This document shows positions 11,421 through 22,599 of a DNA stretch of 64,000 nucleotides, one piece after another; positions within the stretch are counted from its first letter, which is position 1, and each line of letters starts with the position of its first letter. Source of the stretch: Cherax quadricarinatus (Eukaryota; Arthropoda; Malacostraca; Decapoda; Parastacidae); the NCBI RefSeq assembly GCF_038502225.1, contig NC_091293.1, forward strand, positions 15,372,398 to 15,436,397, in the 5' to 3' direction. The notes beneath the pieces were generated by a model. It saw nothing but the letters and a program-made list of their open reading frames with translations, had not been told where the DNA came from and did no database searches. Made by a program: the position numbers and the translations under genes.

Positions 11421-11750
11421 TTTTTTATATTTTATTTAAGAAACCTTACAAAAGTACAAAGGATGCATAAAAATAGTACAGGAATACAAAAACAATCTTT
11501 TACGCTCCTAGTAGCAGGTTATTCATGGAGGTAACAAGTATTATAACAACATCCTGTTATAGCAAACAGTACACGCAAAAACAAAACTCACTAAAGTATT
11601 AGTCATTTATAGGCACCGCCACGCAAATTGTGACCAAAGAAACACACCAAAAGGAAACTTTACATGGGTTAACGAAAAAAAGGAGTACCTGTCATAACCT
11701 ATTACAACAATAAACAACATACAATGCACAACATCACAAGGTTACTAAAG

Positions 11751-12433
11751 TTAAAGTTGTAACACATGACTAAAGCCATAACCAATAAACCTCCCACATA
11801 TATATGTAAACCGAAACTCTTGTTCAAAAAATTTTTGGTATAAACCCCTTAATTTCCTCATTCCCCAAGAGATATCCAGATAATCTACTATGACATACAT
11901 TATAGCCCTTCCCACATCCCTAGGCACTCCCCTTACATCTAAGAGTAAAGCCCTGAAAAGTGGCAAACGTCCCCCCAACAATCTGATAACCCCACCCATC
12001 CATGATCTCACCCCCTCCAAGGAGGGACAAAAGAAGAAACCCCACCCATCCATGATCTCACCCCCTCCAAGGAGGGACAAAAGAAGACCACATGAAACGC
12101 CGTTTCAACATCATCACAAAACTGACAGAAAGCCTCTTCCACCAACCCCATACATCTTAACACCTCCTTGGAGGCCAGAACACCCATGATGAAACGATAC
12201 ACTAATTCTCTTACCCTAGCCGGTATCCTAAGCTTACTAAAATCCTTCCAAATAACCCCCCAATCATATGTTGGATACACGGCTACCCCTTGCATAATTC
12301 CCTGACCTCCCACTACTCTCACCAACATTTTCACTTTGATGTTATCCACCTGTTGCACTGTCAATAAAAATCTTAACATATCTTCACAAACCCGCAGGTC
12401 CTTGCCACTCCACCATTTACGTGACTCCTCCAT
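11751..12433 (-). pseudogene. Tx1-like LINE C-terminal zinc-binding domain, broken by a 50-bp duplication
   Basis: The frame from 12433 reads MGVLASKEVLRCMGLVEEAF, then CQFCDDVETAFHVVFFCPSL. This CxxC...H...C pattern is that of the zinc-binding region found after some LINE reverse transcriptases. A 50-base direct duplication (period from 12001 to 12051) repeats the FFCPSLEGVRSWMGG segment. Fifty is not a multiple of three, so it shifts the frame for everything downstream, where the frame continues from 12080 to 11751. Confidence 0.7.
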
Positions 12434-12572
12434 AACTCTTCCGTCATAACTACCTCCTTACTTAACCATGCCCTCCCAAATCCCCACACAAACTTTAGCA
12501 CCCTCCTCTGCATTTCCACAATGTCCTGTACTTCTAAGGGAAAAACCTCTACCCCCCCCATACCTTGCAATA

Positions 12573-12738
12573 TTATTATTATTATAATCAAGGGGGAAAC
12601 GCTAAACCCGGAGGATCATACAGCACCTGGGGGGGGGGATGTGGAAGGCATTCAGGCTTAATTCGGGGAACTGGAGCACAGATTCAATTCCCTAAATCAA
12701 GAGCCCCTCACCAACATCAAGGAACCTTCCTTGAGGGG
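12573..12738 (-). mobile_element. SINE-like insertion with 14-bp target duplication
   Basis: A 166-base insertion inside the reverse transcriptase region of the Tx1-like LINE. It is flanked by identical CATACCTTGCAATA at 12559-12572 and 12739-12752. Its left end is a (TTA)n tract, which on the minus strand is a 3' tail of (TAA)n. The other end contains an inverted CCTCAAGGAAGGTTCCTTGA hairpin. There is no coding capacity. Orientation is inferred from the tail. Confidence 0.8.
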
Positions 12739-12752
12739 CATACCTTGCAATA

Positions 12753-14403
12753 GACACGTGAATTTACCACCACTACCCTCTGATGTAAAGCTAGGTCCCT
12801 CGCATTTAAACCTCCCAGTCTACCTAATGCCTTACCCATGACAGACTCCGAATTTACCCTTGTGCAAGCCTGCACCCCCTCCATATACCATATTCCACAT
12901 ACCCTGATTCCATCCTAACCCCAACCCCAAGCCCCCCCTACCCAATTACCCACCTCTAGTAACCTTGATTTCACTGTATTAACTCGCATCCCCGTATTCA
13001 TACCAAACATCTGAATCACTCTACCCACCCTCCTTAGCTCCTTCTTATCCCATAGCAAAACAGTAGTATCATCCACATACCCAATGATGCCCCCTTTGCA
13101 TCCCCCCTCCATCTCCTGTTCGTCCATCACCCGCTCAACAGACTCATAGAAAGCATTCTGCACACACGCAAAAAGCAGCTGCGATAGCGGGCAACCCTGC
13201 CTTAAACCTCTCTCCATCAGTACACTTTCACCCAACCTTACATTGACCTGTACCCTCACCTCCGCCTCAGCATACAGGGTGTTCACCCACCTCACTACCC
13301 CGTCCTGAAACCCCAACCTCTCTAAACAAACCCATAAGAAATCTCTGTCCACACAATCATGTGTTCTCCCAATCTAAGCCTAGTATTCCCTGTCCTGTAC
13401 AACTCTCTAGAAAATCCCTAATAAAACCATGTCCATCCCTCATCCTTCTCCCCGGAATCCCCAACTGCCCCCTATGTAACACTAAACCCAACACTTTCCT
13501 CATTCTGTTGCCTAAAATCTTAGCAAAAATCTTGTAATCCGAGCACATTAACGTAATCGCCCGGTAATCATTCAAAACTCAGCATTCCTTCTTTTTGGGC
13601 ACTAAAACCGTGACACCCGTTCTTTGCGATTTTCCCATCCTCCCACTACTTAACATACAATTCAAAACCCCCACCAGACAATGCCGTACACTCCGCCAAT
13701 GACACCTTTAAAAATCGTTTGGTATGCCATCTATCCCAGGGGTTTTACCCTGGCACAGCCCAAAAACTGCCTCCTCCACCTCCTCTACACTAATACTATT
13801 CTCGAGTCTGTCACTGTCCTGCTCACTTATAACCCTATTAAACCCCTCATCCCCAAAACGTCCTTCACCCACTCCCATGCCAACCCTCCTCCATTTCTCC
13901 CTAAACCAGAAATCAGCATACAAACTAATATGTTCCGTGGTGGATAGGCCTTGACCCTCCTCAAATCCACCCCCCTCTGTTCCTGCCCTTATATACACCA
14001 AGGTGGTTTTCGTCTGCCTTTCCTTAAACTTCCTGAGTACAAATCCCGATGGCCTATCCCCCCTTAAAACATCCTCCAACCCCGCCCTAACTCTAATTGC
14101 CTCAAACTTTTCATTATGGATTTCTGCCAACCTATTTTGCAAACGTTCCATGTCCTCACTCTTCCCCACCCGTTCCTCTGCATAACAGTCATTTAACTGA
14201 CCTTCAAGATAATTTTGTAGAACATAGCTCCACCTCACCATCTCCTTACCCCATACTTTAAAAAAAATCGCGATTCCAACTTTAGCTCTCATTTCCCACC
14301 AATCCAGCAAATCCATCTCCCTATTCCTAGTCTCCCAAAAGGATTTCGACCAATCCTCAAATCCTGTAGTGGCACCCTCGTCCATAAGGAGCCTCACATT
14401 CAA
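12753..14403 (-). pseudogene. Tx1-like LINE reverse transcriptase (broken)
   Basis: Minus-strand frames 14403-13708, 13575-13357 and 13352-12915 together give the RT. They read GKTPGIDGIPNDF (block 1 lead-in), NDYRAITLMCSDYKIFAKIL (block 2), DRDFLWVCLERLGF (block A region), LRQGCPLSQLLFACV (block B), and GYVDDTTVLLWDKKEL (block C, with the catalytic VDD). A stop or frameshift interrupts between 13576 and 13708 and again near 13353. The SINE-like insertion at 12573 cuts the thumb region. The enzyme would have primed LINE cDNA synthesis at a nicked target. Confidence 0.82.
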
Positions 14404-14424
14404 TTTCCAGTATCCAGTATAAAC

Positions 14425-15107
14425 TCACACTATACCATCTACCCTCAAATCTGCTATAACAGCACGATGATCAGAAAAACCCACATCTATAGACCTCACC
14501 CTCTCCACACCTATTCCCTGCCTAACATAAATCCTATCTAACAATGCCTCATATCCCCTACGAATAAAAGTGTGCTCCACTCCATATCCCCTACTCCCCA
14601 CCACATCTACCACTCCAACATCCCGCAAAACGTCTCTCAGAACCCCCAAAACACAACCCGCCCCCCTCGGAACCACATCCCCATTCCTAATTACACAATT
14701 CCAATCCCTGCCAAGCACCAAAACAGCCGGTAAACCTCTCAAATGATACACCAAGACATCGCATACAGAATCCACCTTCACCCTAGCATTACTAGTTGCT
14801 GGCATGTACACACCTACAAAAGAAACCCTCCCGGCCCCCCAAAACCCATCCACCCTGACAACCCTCTCACCTCCCTCCTCCCAACCCAGGATACGCAAAG
14901 GACTGGTCTCCTTTACTGCCACAGCCACACCTCCTTTCAACCTCAAAGCATCACTGGTAAATAACCTATAACCTTTCAAAACCAACTCACATCCTAACCT
15001 ATGGTTATGTTCCTGCAAAAAACAGACATCAATACTAAATCTCCTTAAAAACCACTCTAACCATACCCTCTTGACCACGGTCTTAAGACTGTTTACATTG
15101 AAAGTTA
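14425..15107 (-). pseudogene. Tx1-like LINE APE-type endonuclease
   Basis: The domain starts with CVTFNVNSLKTVVKRVWLEW. It continues with FLQEHNHR (catalytic Glu), GGVAVAVKET, FVGVYMPA, LVLGRDWNCV (here Arg replaces the usual Asp of GDFN/GDWN) and ends with GFSDHRAVIADL (Asp-His pair). The open frame is intact over about 218 codons from 15078. The GRDWN substitution may or may not impair function. Confidence 0.8.
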
Positions 15108-15118
15108 CACACCTGAAA

Positions 15119-15773
15119 TTACAAGAATGGCGGCTTACCCCTATGCCGCTGAGGCTTACTTGGTCCTCCTTTCATAGGTCTCGGTCCATCTCTAGCAATC
15201 CCTCGTTCCTGCCCTCCAACCCCTTCCTGTCCCTTCCAGCCGATCTTCCCATTGCTCCCCCCCCCTCCCGGTCTCGCCGATCTTCCCATTGCTCCCCCCC
15301 CCTCCCGGTCTCGCCGTTTCCACCACAGCTGCCCAAACCTTTTTCCCAGGCCGCTGCGCTGGTGTGAGGACCTCATCCATGTGTGATGCCCCGGCTGATC
15401 TCTTGCGGGAGCTACCCTCTACACACATATCTTCTTCAATCACATCTTCTTGATGGTCCTCCACCACCACATTGCTCTCCATCCTAACCTCACTCAAGTC
15501 TTCCTTACCCCGTTTCTGTTCTTCCATCACCTTGACATCACCTAACCTCTCGCCGCCTTCCACACCATGCTCCGACTCTTCCAAAAAATCCTTCAGCACA
15601 GCCTCCAAAATCCTGTCCTGAGCTGAATGTGTAGTACCTAATGGTCTGTCTGACAGCATTATTCCCCCCCCCCCCGTTTCCTCTGGTAGTGTAACACACG
15701 TCTCCCTCCAAAGCCATCTCTGCTCTCTCAACCTCCTCACTCCAAAGGCCCTTTCCCCGGCCTTCCACATCAC
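15119..15773 (-). pseudogene. Tx1-like LINE ORF1, C-terminal part with 37-bp duplication
   Basis: A low-complexity acidic and Gly/Arg-rich region following the CCHC part of ORF1. A 37-base tandem duplication (15241 and 15278 start points) repeats the CGATCTTCCCATTGCTCCCC segment and shifts frame. The boundary between ORF1 and the endonuclease ORF is about 15110. Confidence 0.5.
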
Positions 15774-15776
15774 CCG

Positions 15777-16394
15777 TCATAACGTTCCAGAAGCTTTTTC
15801 TGGAACCCTAGGGCCCTGTCTCCTAGGGCATTGTGCCGCCATGTGCTCATAAGAGTCACATAAACGGCACGTCCTCTGCTGCCCCGCATGGTGTACAAAA
15901 ACCTGAGTTCTATAACCATGCAATGTGACGTACAATGGTATCGGCCTCCTCAGGGTCATTTTCAGTGTGAAGGATCCTTCCGGTAGCCCCTCGTAGGGGC
16001 CGTCCCTCCACATTTCCATGCTCGCCGAGTGTACAGTCCCATAACCACTGAACACATCCTGTAGGCTGTATGCTGTCACTTCAAAAAGTACATTCCGCAC
16101 TTTCACCCAAGTAAAATACTTAGAAACATCATGCAAGCATACTTCCACTGCCGAATTGATACTCATCCTCCTTTCTTGAAATTCGTCGACGATGCTGGAG
16201 TAGAAGTCGGCCCTGATGAACTTCACGAAGACCCTTAACATACCATTCAACTCCACACCGTACAACTCTTCGTTGGGGTTGCCATAAACGTCCCTGAGAA
16301 TGCTTGGCAGGAGAACGTTTATCGTGGTGCTGCTTAAAGATTCCCTGACCAGCTCGATGAAGACAGTTATGCGCCGGCTCATTCGGTCCGCCAT
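15777..16394 (-). pseudogene. Tx1-like LINE ORF1, N-terminal part with CCHC zinc knuckle
   Basis: The 205-codon frame starts MADRMSRRITVFIELVRESL and ends with the knuckle CRLCDSYEHMAAQC (CX2CX4HX4C). The core resembles gag-like RNA-binding ORF1 proteins that coat the LINE RNA. The ATG at 16394 is a plausible true start. About 90 bases of non-coding sequence separate it from the inferred 5' end of the element at 16484. Confidence 0.75.
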
Positions 16395-16484
16395 CTTGGT
16401 GCTAATGCTGTGTTTTCCTCACCAGGTGGCGTGCAAGAGAAACTGTAGAAGCGTCCTCTCTCCCCGCAGGTCGAGAGACGAATG

Positions 16485-16556
16485 TGCTTGCCTTATTTGG
16501 CAAGAAGAGCGTTGCTATTTAAGCAAAAATAGCAAGTTTTACCTATTCGCCACGAC
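16485..16556 (+). mobile_element. Palindromic MITE, right part
   Basis: Continues the MITE interrupted at 11420. TTGGCAAGAAGAGCGTTGCT matches the same region at 25960-25978. It ends in the terminal inverted repeat CTATTCGCCACGAC (TIR consensus CTATTCGGCACGAC), then ATATAT. Confidence 0.75.
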
Positions 16557-16751
16557 ATATATATTATGTCTATATTTATTACTAATATTACTATGTGTAC
16601 AGGAAGAGCTTAATCTACATGGGTTCTATATTATGAATGTGGAGCTTCACATAAAACGAATAGTTTCTACGATCTGAATCTTGAAGAAACAAATGATATG
16701 CTTCTTTCTCAGGTCTCAGTCTGAAGCAGCACCCTGATACATTACACTTAC

Positions 16752-16927
16752 CGAGGTTGTCAAACTTCTTGTAGGTGTCGTAGGTGATGTTGACAGTGAG
16801 ATCGAAGCACACACCATGGATCGTCTGGTAGCCAGCCTTCTCGATCATACAGTTTATTGTGTCGTCGACCATGACAGTCTCTGAGGTGAAGTACACACCC
16901 CCCACCAGCCTCACTACCGGCGATGAT
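16752..16927 (-). CDS. Integrin alpha subunit, internal exon C
   Basis: This 176-base exon encodes SSPVVRLVGGVYFTSETVMV, DDTINCMIEKAGYQTIHGVC and FDLTVNITYDTYKKFDNL. Its first base completes an Arg codon from exon B, and its last base begins the Glu codon of exon D. The acceptor is TTTGTCAG| and the donor |GTAAGTG. The RSSPVV motif marks the start of the thigh domain that follows the propeller in integrin alpha chains. The two cysteines (INC and GVC) suit the conserved thigh disulfide. Eleven bases upstream of the exon the intron is a (TTA)n repeat on the sense strand. Confidence 0.9.
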
Positions 16928-16937
16928 CTGACAAACA

Positions 16938-16938
16938 C

Positions 16939-17011
<73 letters not shown>
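16938..17011. repeat. (AAT)n microsatellite
   Basis: About 74 bases of pure AAT triplets, starting 11 bases from the acceptor side of integrin exon C. On the sense strand it forms the T-rich tract before the splice acceptor. Confidence 0.97.
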
Positions 17012-17013
<2 letters not shown>

Positions 17014-17057
17014 GTAGATAAACGGTTCAGAGAACCAACAAGTTGGGTATCTTAAAT

Positions 17058-17095
17058 GAGGAAACGTTTCGCCACACAGTGGCTTCATCAGTCCA
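17058..17095 (-). ncRNA. Hammerhead-ribozyme-like motif, copy with intact core
   Basis: On the minus strand the order is GGA, CUGAUGA, A, GCCAC-UGU-GUGGC, GAAA, CGU, U, UCC. This supplies a CUGAUGA box, a perfect 5-bp stem II, the GAAA box, a minimal palindromic stem III and a short stem I (GGA with UCC). One unpaired A lies between CUGAUGA and stem II. Conserved core nucleotides are all present. Such minimal type I hammerheads are known from Penelope-like elements. Self-cleavage is not shown. Confidence 0.5.
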
Positions 17096-17430
17096 TACAA
17101 AGGAAAATGGTGAAGAACAAGAGGAGTTTGAGATAATTAGTCCCTCTGCCTTGAGTCGATGTAATCAGTCCATCAGTCTTGAAAAGGATACAGCATATGT
17201 GCGAAGAAGTGGCTTATGTACTGTAGGCAGGTGAGGTGCAGCAGTCGTAGGTGGTATCACATTTGACAAATCCACACGTGGAAGTAGGTCATGCCTGAAG
17301 GTTAGGCAAGTGAAGAATTCCTTGTATTAATATCCCAAGATGTTGCTGTGTCTGACAGGAATATAGGTAAATGGCTCAGAGAATCGACAAGTTGAATTAG
17401 ACACATGTGCAACACATGGGTATTTTTAAC

Positions 17431-17469
17431 GAGGAAACGTTTCACCACACAGTGGCTTCATCAGTCCTT
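17431..17469 (-). ncRNA. Hammerhead-ribozyme-like motif, second copy
   Basis: Same architecture as the copy at 17058, with stem I extended to AGGA/UCCU and one G-U pair in stem II (GCCAC/GUGGU). The CUGAUGA and GAAA boxes are intact. It lies exactly where the CR1-like copy 2 is cut off. Confidence 0.5.
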
Positions 17470-17470
17470 T

Positions 17471-18350
17471 GGGCCTAAAACTGAACCTTGTGGAACGCTA
17501 CTGGTGACTAACCCCCATGGAAACTGCTTTTTATTGTTAACCCATGTCTCTATCTATGCTAGAAGTTAACCTCCTATACTATGAGCTGCTAATTTATTTA
17601 ATAGTCTCTTGTGAGGTACTCTATCGAAAGCTTTACTAAAATCAAAATAAACAATATCTCCTGAACTCATGCTGAGATTCATTAATCAAATTATGCTCTT
17701 CAAGGTGACTTCTAATAATATCAGCTATAACTGATTCTAATAATTTGCCCACCATAGACGTCAGGCTTATTGGACGGTAATTTGATGGAATGGACTTATC
17801 CCTTGATTTGAATATAGGAATTACATTAGCTTTCTTCCACATACCTGGCACAATACCAGTAAGGATGGAAGCATTAAACACACTCGTTAATGGCTGACTA
17901 AGTTCCATTTTGCATTCCTTAAGTACCCTGGAAAACAACTCGTCGGGTCCCGGGGACTTATTTTGTTTCAGTTTGTCTATCTGTTTGATAACCATGTCCC
18001 TCGTGACAGTAATATTAGTTAATTTAAATTCATCAGGAACTAAATAATTGTTAATTTCTGGAATCTCATTTACGTCTTCTTGTGTAAAGACTGTCAAAAA
18101 AAAAAATAATCATTAAGTAGAGAGCACATTTCCAGTTCGTTATCCGTCAGCTGTCCTTTCCCAGTTTTTAGAGGTCCTACTTTTTCCGTCACCTTCGTCC
18201 TATACAAATGAAAGAATCCTTTTGGATTAGTCTTTGATTCATTATCAGCTCTAATTTCATAGATATGATTAGCCTTTCTAATCCCCTTTTTTACTTCTCT
18301 TTTAAACTGAACATATTGGTCAATAAGGTTAACCTCTCCTCTTCTGATGC
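17471..18350 (-). pseudogene. CR1-like reverse transcriptase, fingers and first palm blocks
   Basis: The minus-strand frame 18097-17642 reads KQNKSPGPDELFSRVLKECK, then MWKKANVIPIFKSRDKS, NYRPISLTSMVGKLLESVI and HNLINESQHEFRRYCLF. Further down, in other frames, are DFSKAFDRVPHKRLLNKL (block A Asp) and SVPQGSVLGP (block B). The block C FADD motif is missing because the copy ends here. Two in-frame stops lie between blocks A and B. Confidence 0.82.
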
Positions 18351-19265
18351 ACCTATAAATTCTTCTTGTCTCCCCTAATAGATTCTTTTGAGATCGTTAT
18401 TATTTGATCTAATTTCTCTTTGAGGAATATATATACTCTGAGCATGTTGTACATTATTAAGAAAAAATCATAAACACAGATCCCTTTGTAATCGTAAGTA
18501 TGATCATCATCAATAAAATCATTACCTAGAATACCCCAATCGAGATTAGACAGGTGTTTCCTAAGCCCAATATAATCGGCAGATCGAAAATCGGGAACTT
18601 TTACCATATTATCCTTATTCTCGTACTCCCAGATAATATTCAAAGTAATGGATTTGTGATCACTGCTGCCAAGCTCTTCAGTGATCTGCTAATTATTTAC
18701 AAGGATTTCTGTATTTGACAAGATTAGGTCGAGTAAATTATTACCCCTGGTAGGCTTTGTTACACACTGCTTCAGAAACAGTCCTGAACTACTTCCTTAA
18801 AGTTACTGGACTCTAGATTACCGGTCAAAGAAGTCTAGTCAATTTCACTAAAAATTAAAATCCCCTACTGTCACTACTTTGTTGTGTCTAGAAACCCTAA
18901 CAATTTCATCCCAAAGAAGTTTCCCTCTACTGTGATCCAAGTCGGTATATTACACCTAGAATTAGGTTTTCCCGACCTTCTAGAAACTCTGCCCAAACAG
19001 ATTCTGTTACTGATCCATCTATTTTTATACCTGTTTTTATGCGACAATTCATATTTTCTCGTACATATAATGCAATTCCACCCCCTTTCCCTTTATGTCT
19101 ATCTACATGGAACAACTTAAACCCTTGAATATGACACTCAGCAATCATATCCCGACTTTAAATTATACCAGGTTTCAGTTACTGGAATGACATCAAAATT
19201 CCCAGCACACACTACCAAACGTAATTCAGTAATTTTATTTCTGGCTCTTCGACAGTTAATATAAA
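18351..19265 (-). pseudogene. CR1-like endonuclease domain (multiple frameshifts)
   Basis: Pieces recognised on the minus strand are MNVFYINCRRARNKITELRL (about 19270-19215), KGKGGGIALYVRENMNCRI with ILGVIYRLG (19100-18950), and PDFRSADYIGLRKHLSNLDW (18600-18540). They match copy 1 block by block but fall in several frames. Confidence 0.7.
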
Positions 19266-19860
19266 ATACATTCATGTATTTTTTGTGAACCTTTTCTTTT
19301 ACACATTTTATGTTACTATCATTACCCTGTGTTACTCTGGACAGCCATTCGTTTCCAACACGTCTTCTTGGCATAATGTGACATAAAACAGGGCTACCTC
19401 CTTTTTTCTTAATAATGTCTATTGCTGCCCTATACCTTCTAACTAAATCCTAACTTCTTTGCTTGCCTACATCATTGCCTCCAGCAGTGAGGCAGATAAT
19501 AGGATTGATCCCATTACCATTCATGATGTTGTCAAGCCGACTAACAATATCCTCCATCCCAGCCCCATGGAAGCACACTCTCTGTCTCCTACTCTTGTCC
19601 TTCAAGAATAAGGCTCTATCCATGTACCTAAACTGACTGTCCCCAATGAGCACAATATTCTTCATTGTGACGTTCTCAGTAGTGGACTCACATGCTTCTG
19701 GTAGCAGAAAGAAAGGGTTCGAAGTTTCCACAGCAGTCTTTTGCTGCTTCATTGTCTCTACCTCTCCATTCGTCCTCTTGATCTTCAACGTCAGAGGCAT
19801 CCACAACACCGTATGCCCTCGGATGACGGTAAAACACCTAGCTTAGCTGGGTGAGTCATT
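19266..19860 (-). pseudogene. CR1-like ORF1, SGNH esterase truncated by deletion
   Basis: The frame 19809-19450 and its continuation give IVLIGDSQFRYM (block I), CLTAGGNDVGKQRS (block III) and MPRRRVGNEWLSRV. Then, where copy 1 continues to the His block, this copy jumps to NDSNIKCVKEKVHKK and straight into the endonuclease start. The Asp-x-x-His block and the end of ORF1 are deleted, leaving an accidental ORF1-endonuclease fusion frame (19374-19138). Confidence 0.7.
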
Positions 19861-20275
19861 CTTGTAGGATATGGTGGTACTGTGGGTTAGAGCATCATGC
19901 GGTTTTCGCTCACCATGAGGTGGGCGAAAACAACGTGGGTTTGAATCCTTGGCAAATCGTAGTGTTGTTATTGATTAATAACACTTATCTGTGGTTACAA
20001 TAATATAAAATCCTGCTCGTTGGGCTAGTACGCCAAACAGGGAGAAGAATGAAATTAGCTCAGAGGCACTCACACCACCGTATGTCCTCAGATGACGGTG
20101 AAACACCTAGCTTGGTTGGGTGCATCATTCTTGTAGGATTTGGCGGTCATGTGGGTTAGAGCATCATGTAGTTTTCGCTCACCATGTGGCAGGCCTAAAT
20201 AACATGGGTTCATATCCTTGGCTAGTCACAGTGTTGTTATTGATCAATACCAATCGTCCGTGGTTACAATAATAT
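19861..20275 (+). mobile_element. tRNA-related SINE-like repeat, two tandem copies
   Basis: Two homologous segments begin near 19808 and 20079 (shared: CACCTAGCTT, CATTCTTGTAGGAT, GTGGGTTAGAGCATCATG). Each has an A-box-like GTGGGTTAGAGCAT. The first also has a good B-box-like GGTTTGAATCC (19938-19948), while the second is decayed to GGTTCATATCC. Box order and spacing fit a tRNA-derived SINE head. Neither folds as a functional tRNA by eye. The first copy's start overlaps the end assigned to the CR1-like element. Confidence 0.55.
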
Positions 20276-20600
20276 AGTGGAGAATGTTAGTGTGTGTGAG
20301 CGTTCATTGAGGAACTGGTTACAGCATTTCAAGGCTGGTGGCAGTGTCAAGTTACCATCTGCCAAACCTCGGTCTGGCCCCTCCAAGAAGACATATATTC
20401 ATACCTTAACTGTGTTAAAGAAGCAGTTACTCTCTAACTGTTTCTTTAACACAGTTTAGGTAGGAACAGATGTCTTCTTGGAGGGGCCAGGCCGAGGTTT
20501 GGCAGACGGTAACTCGACACCGCCACCAGCCTTGAAACGCTGCACCAAGTTCCTCAACGAACTCTCACACACACACTAACATTCTCCACTATTTCTTTCG
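20276..20600. repeat. Snap-back palindrome of a Tc1/mariner transposase fragment
   Basis: The plus strand from about 20277 reads ENVSVCERSLRNWLQHFKAG, then KLPSAKPRSGPSKKT. The same coding segment occurs on the minus strand from about 20590 down to 20470, so the two arms (about 150 bases each) are inverted copies. The centre (20414-20459) is AACTGTGTTAAAGAA...TTCTTTAACACAGTT. The transcript would form one long hairpin. Confidence 0.85.
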
Positions 20601-20675
20601 TCTGGTGCCCACCTTTGTGAAGCCCTATGATTTGGTCTATAGTTTCATGTGTTAAAGACTTCCTTTTACCCATAA
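20470..20675 (-). pseudogene. Tc1/mariner transposase N-terminal helix-turn-helix (fragment)
   Basis: The plausible start MGKRKSLTHETIDQIIGLHK near 20674 leads into GGHQTKEI and then the VENVSVC... segment of the right palindrome arm. This is the paired-type DNA-binding half of a Tc1/mariner transposase. The catalytic DDE half is absent and there is a small frame disturbance at the repeated GTGTGTGTG. Sequence 20676-20940 is probably the element's 5' flank. Confidence 0.7.
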
Positions 20676-20941
20676 TCAAACATGTGTAGCTCCAAAACCA
20701 AAGGGAACACTGGGCAAAAGATTGGGCGGATGAGAAACAACAGTGCAACACTTCCTCTCACAACGGCAGAAACGTGAGCAATGACAAGTCACTGTGAAGT
20801 GTGGCGGCAGGCCCTGACGTCATGCTAACGGCTGCTACCCAGCAGAATGCACTGAAGATAAAAGACCCCTTAGTATGTCAGGCCTTTCATTATCATCATT
20901 GCGTTATGACGGGCGATCACTGGGTATAATGCCGTGACGAG

Positions 20942-22200
<1,259 letters not shown>

Positions 22201-22246
22201 GTGTGCAGATTCTGAAATCACCTGTTTACTGTGATCTTATTGCATA

Positions 22247-22583
<337 letters not shown>

Positions 22584-22599
22584 AGAAAAGAGAATATGA

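Larger units (their letters stand above)
11421..16484 (-). mobile_element. Tx1/L1-like LINE, nearly full length, inserted in a MITE
   Basis: A minus-strand LINE of about 5.06 kb including a 180-base SINE-like insertion. The order is ORF1 with a CCHC knuckle, APE-type endonuclease, reverse transcriptase, and C-terminal zinc-binding domain. It lies between two halves of one MITE copy, flanked by 13-base direct repeats with one mismatch (TGCTTCCCTTATT at 11408-11420 and TGCTTGCCTTATT at 16485-16497), read as target-site duplication. The clade call rests on the C-terminal zinc domain and RT style and is tentative. Confidence 0.75.
17016..17470 (-). mobile_element. PLE-type terminal repeats (two direct copies) around a 265-bp spacer
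   Basis: Two direct copies, at about 17016-17095 and 17359-17469, share CAGAGAA, then CAAGTTG, then GAGGAAACGTTTCRCCACAC and AGTGGCTTCATCAGTCC. The right copy also has an internal ACACATGTGCAACACATGGG segment that the left copy lacks. On the minus strand each ends in a hammerhead-like motif. This arrangement resembles the pseudo-LTRs of Penelope-like elements. A further folded-back relative is at 28382-28491. Confidence 0.6.
17471..19860 (-). mobile_element. CR1-like LINE, copy 2 (3'-truncated, internally deleted)
   Basis: Same family as 3145-5487, with ORF1/SGNH, endonuclease and reverse transcriptase in order on the minus strand. It reaches further into the RT than copy 1 but stops at the PQGSVLGP block next to the PLE-type repeat at 17470. 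Compared with copy 1, it lacks the end of ORF1 (see 19138-19809). Confidence 0.8.

Noticed and set aside
19861..20275. Functional tRNA genes
   Set aside because: A- and B-box-like words are present but no cloverleaf or acceptor stem could be formed. A SINE-like origin fits better.
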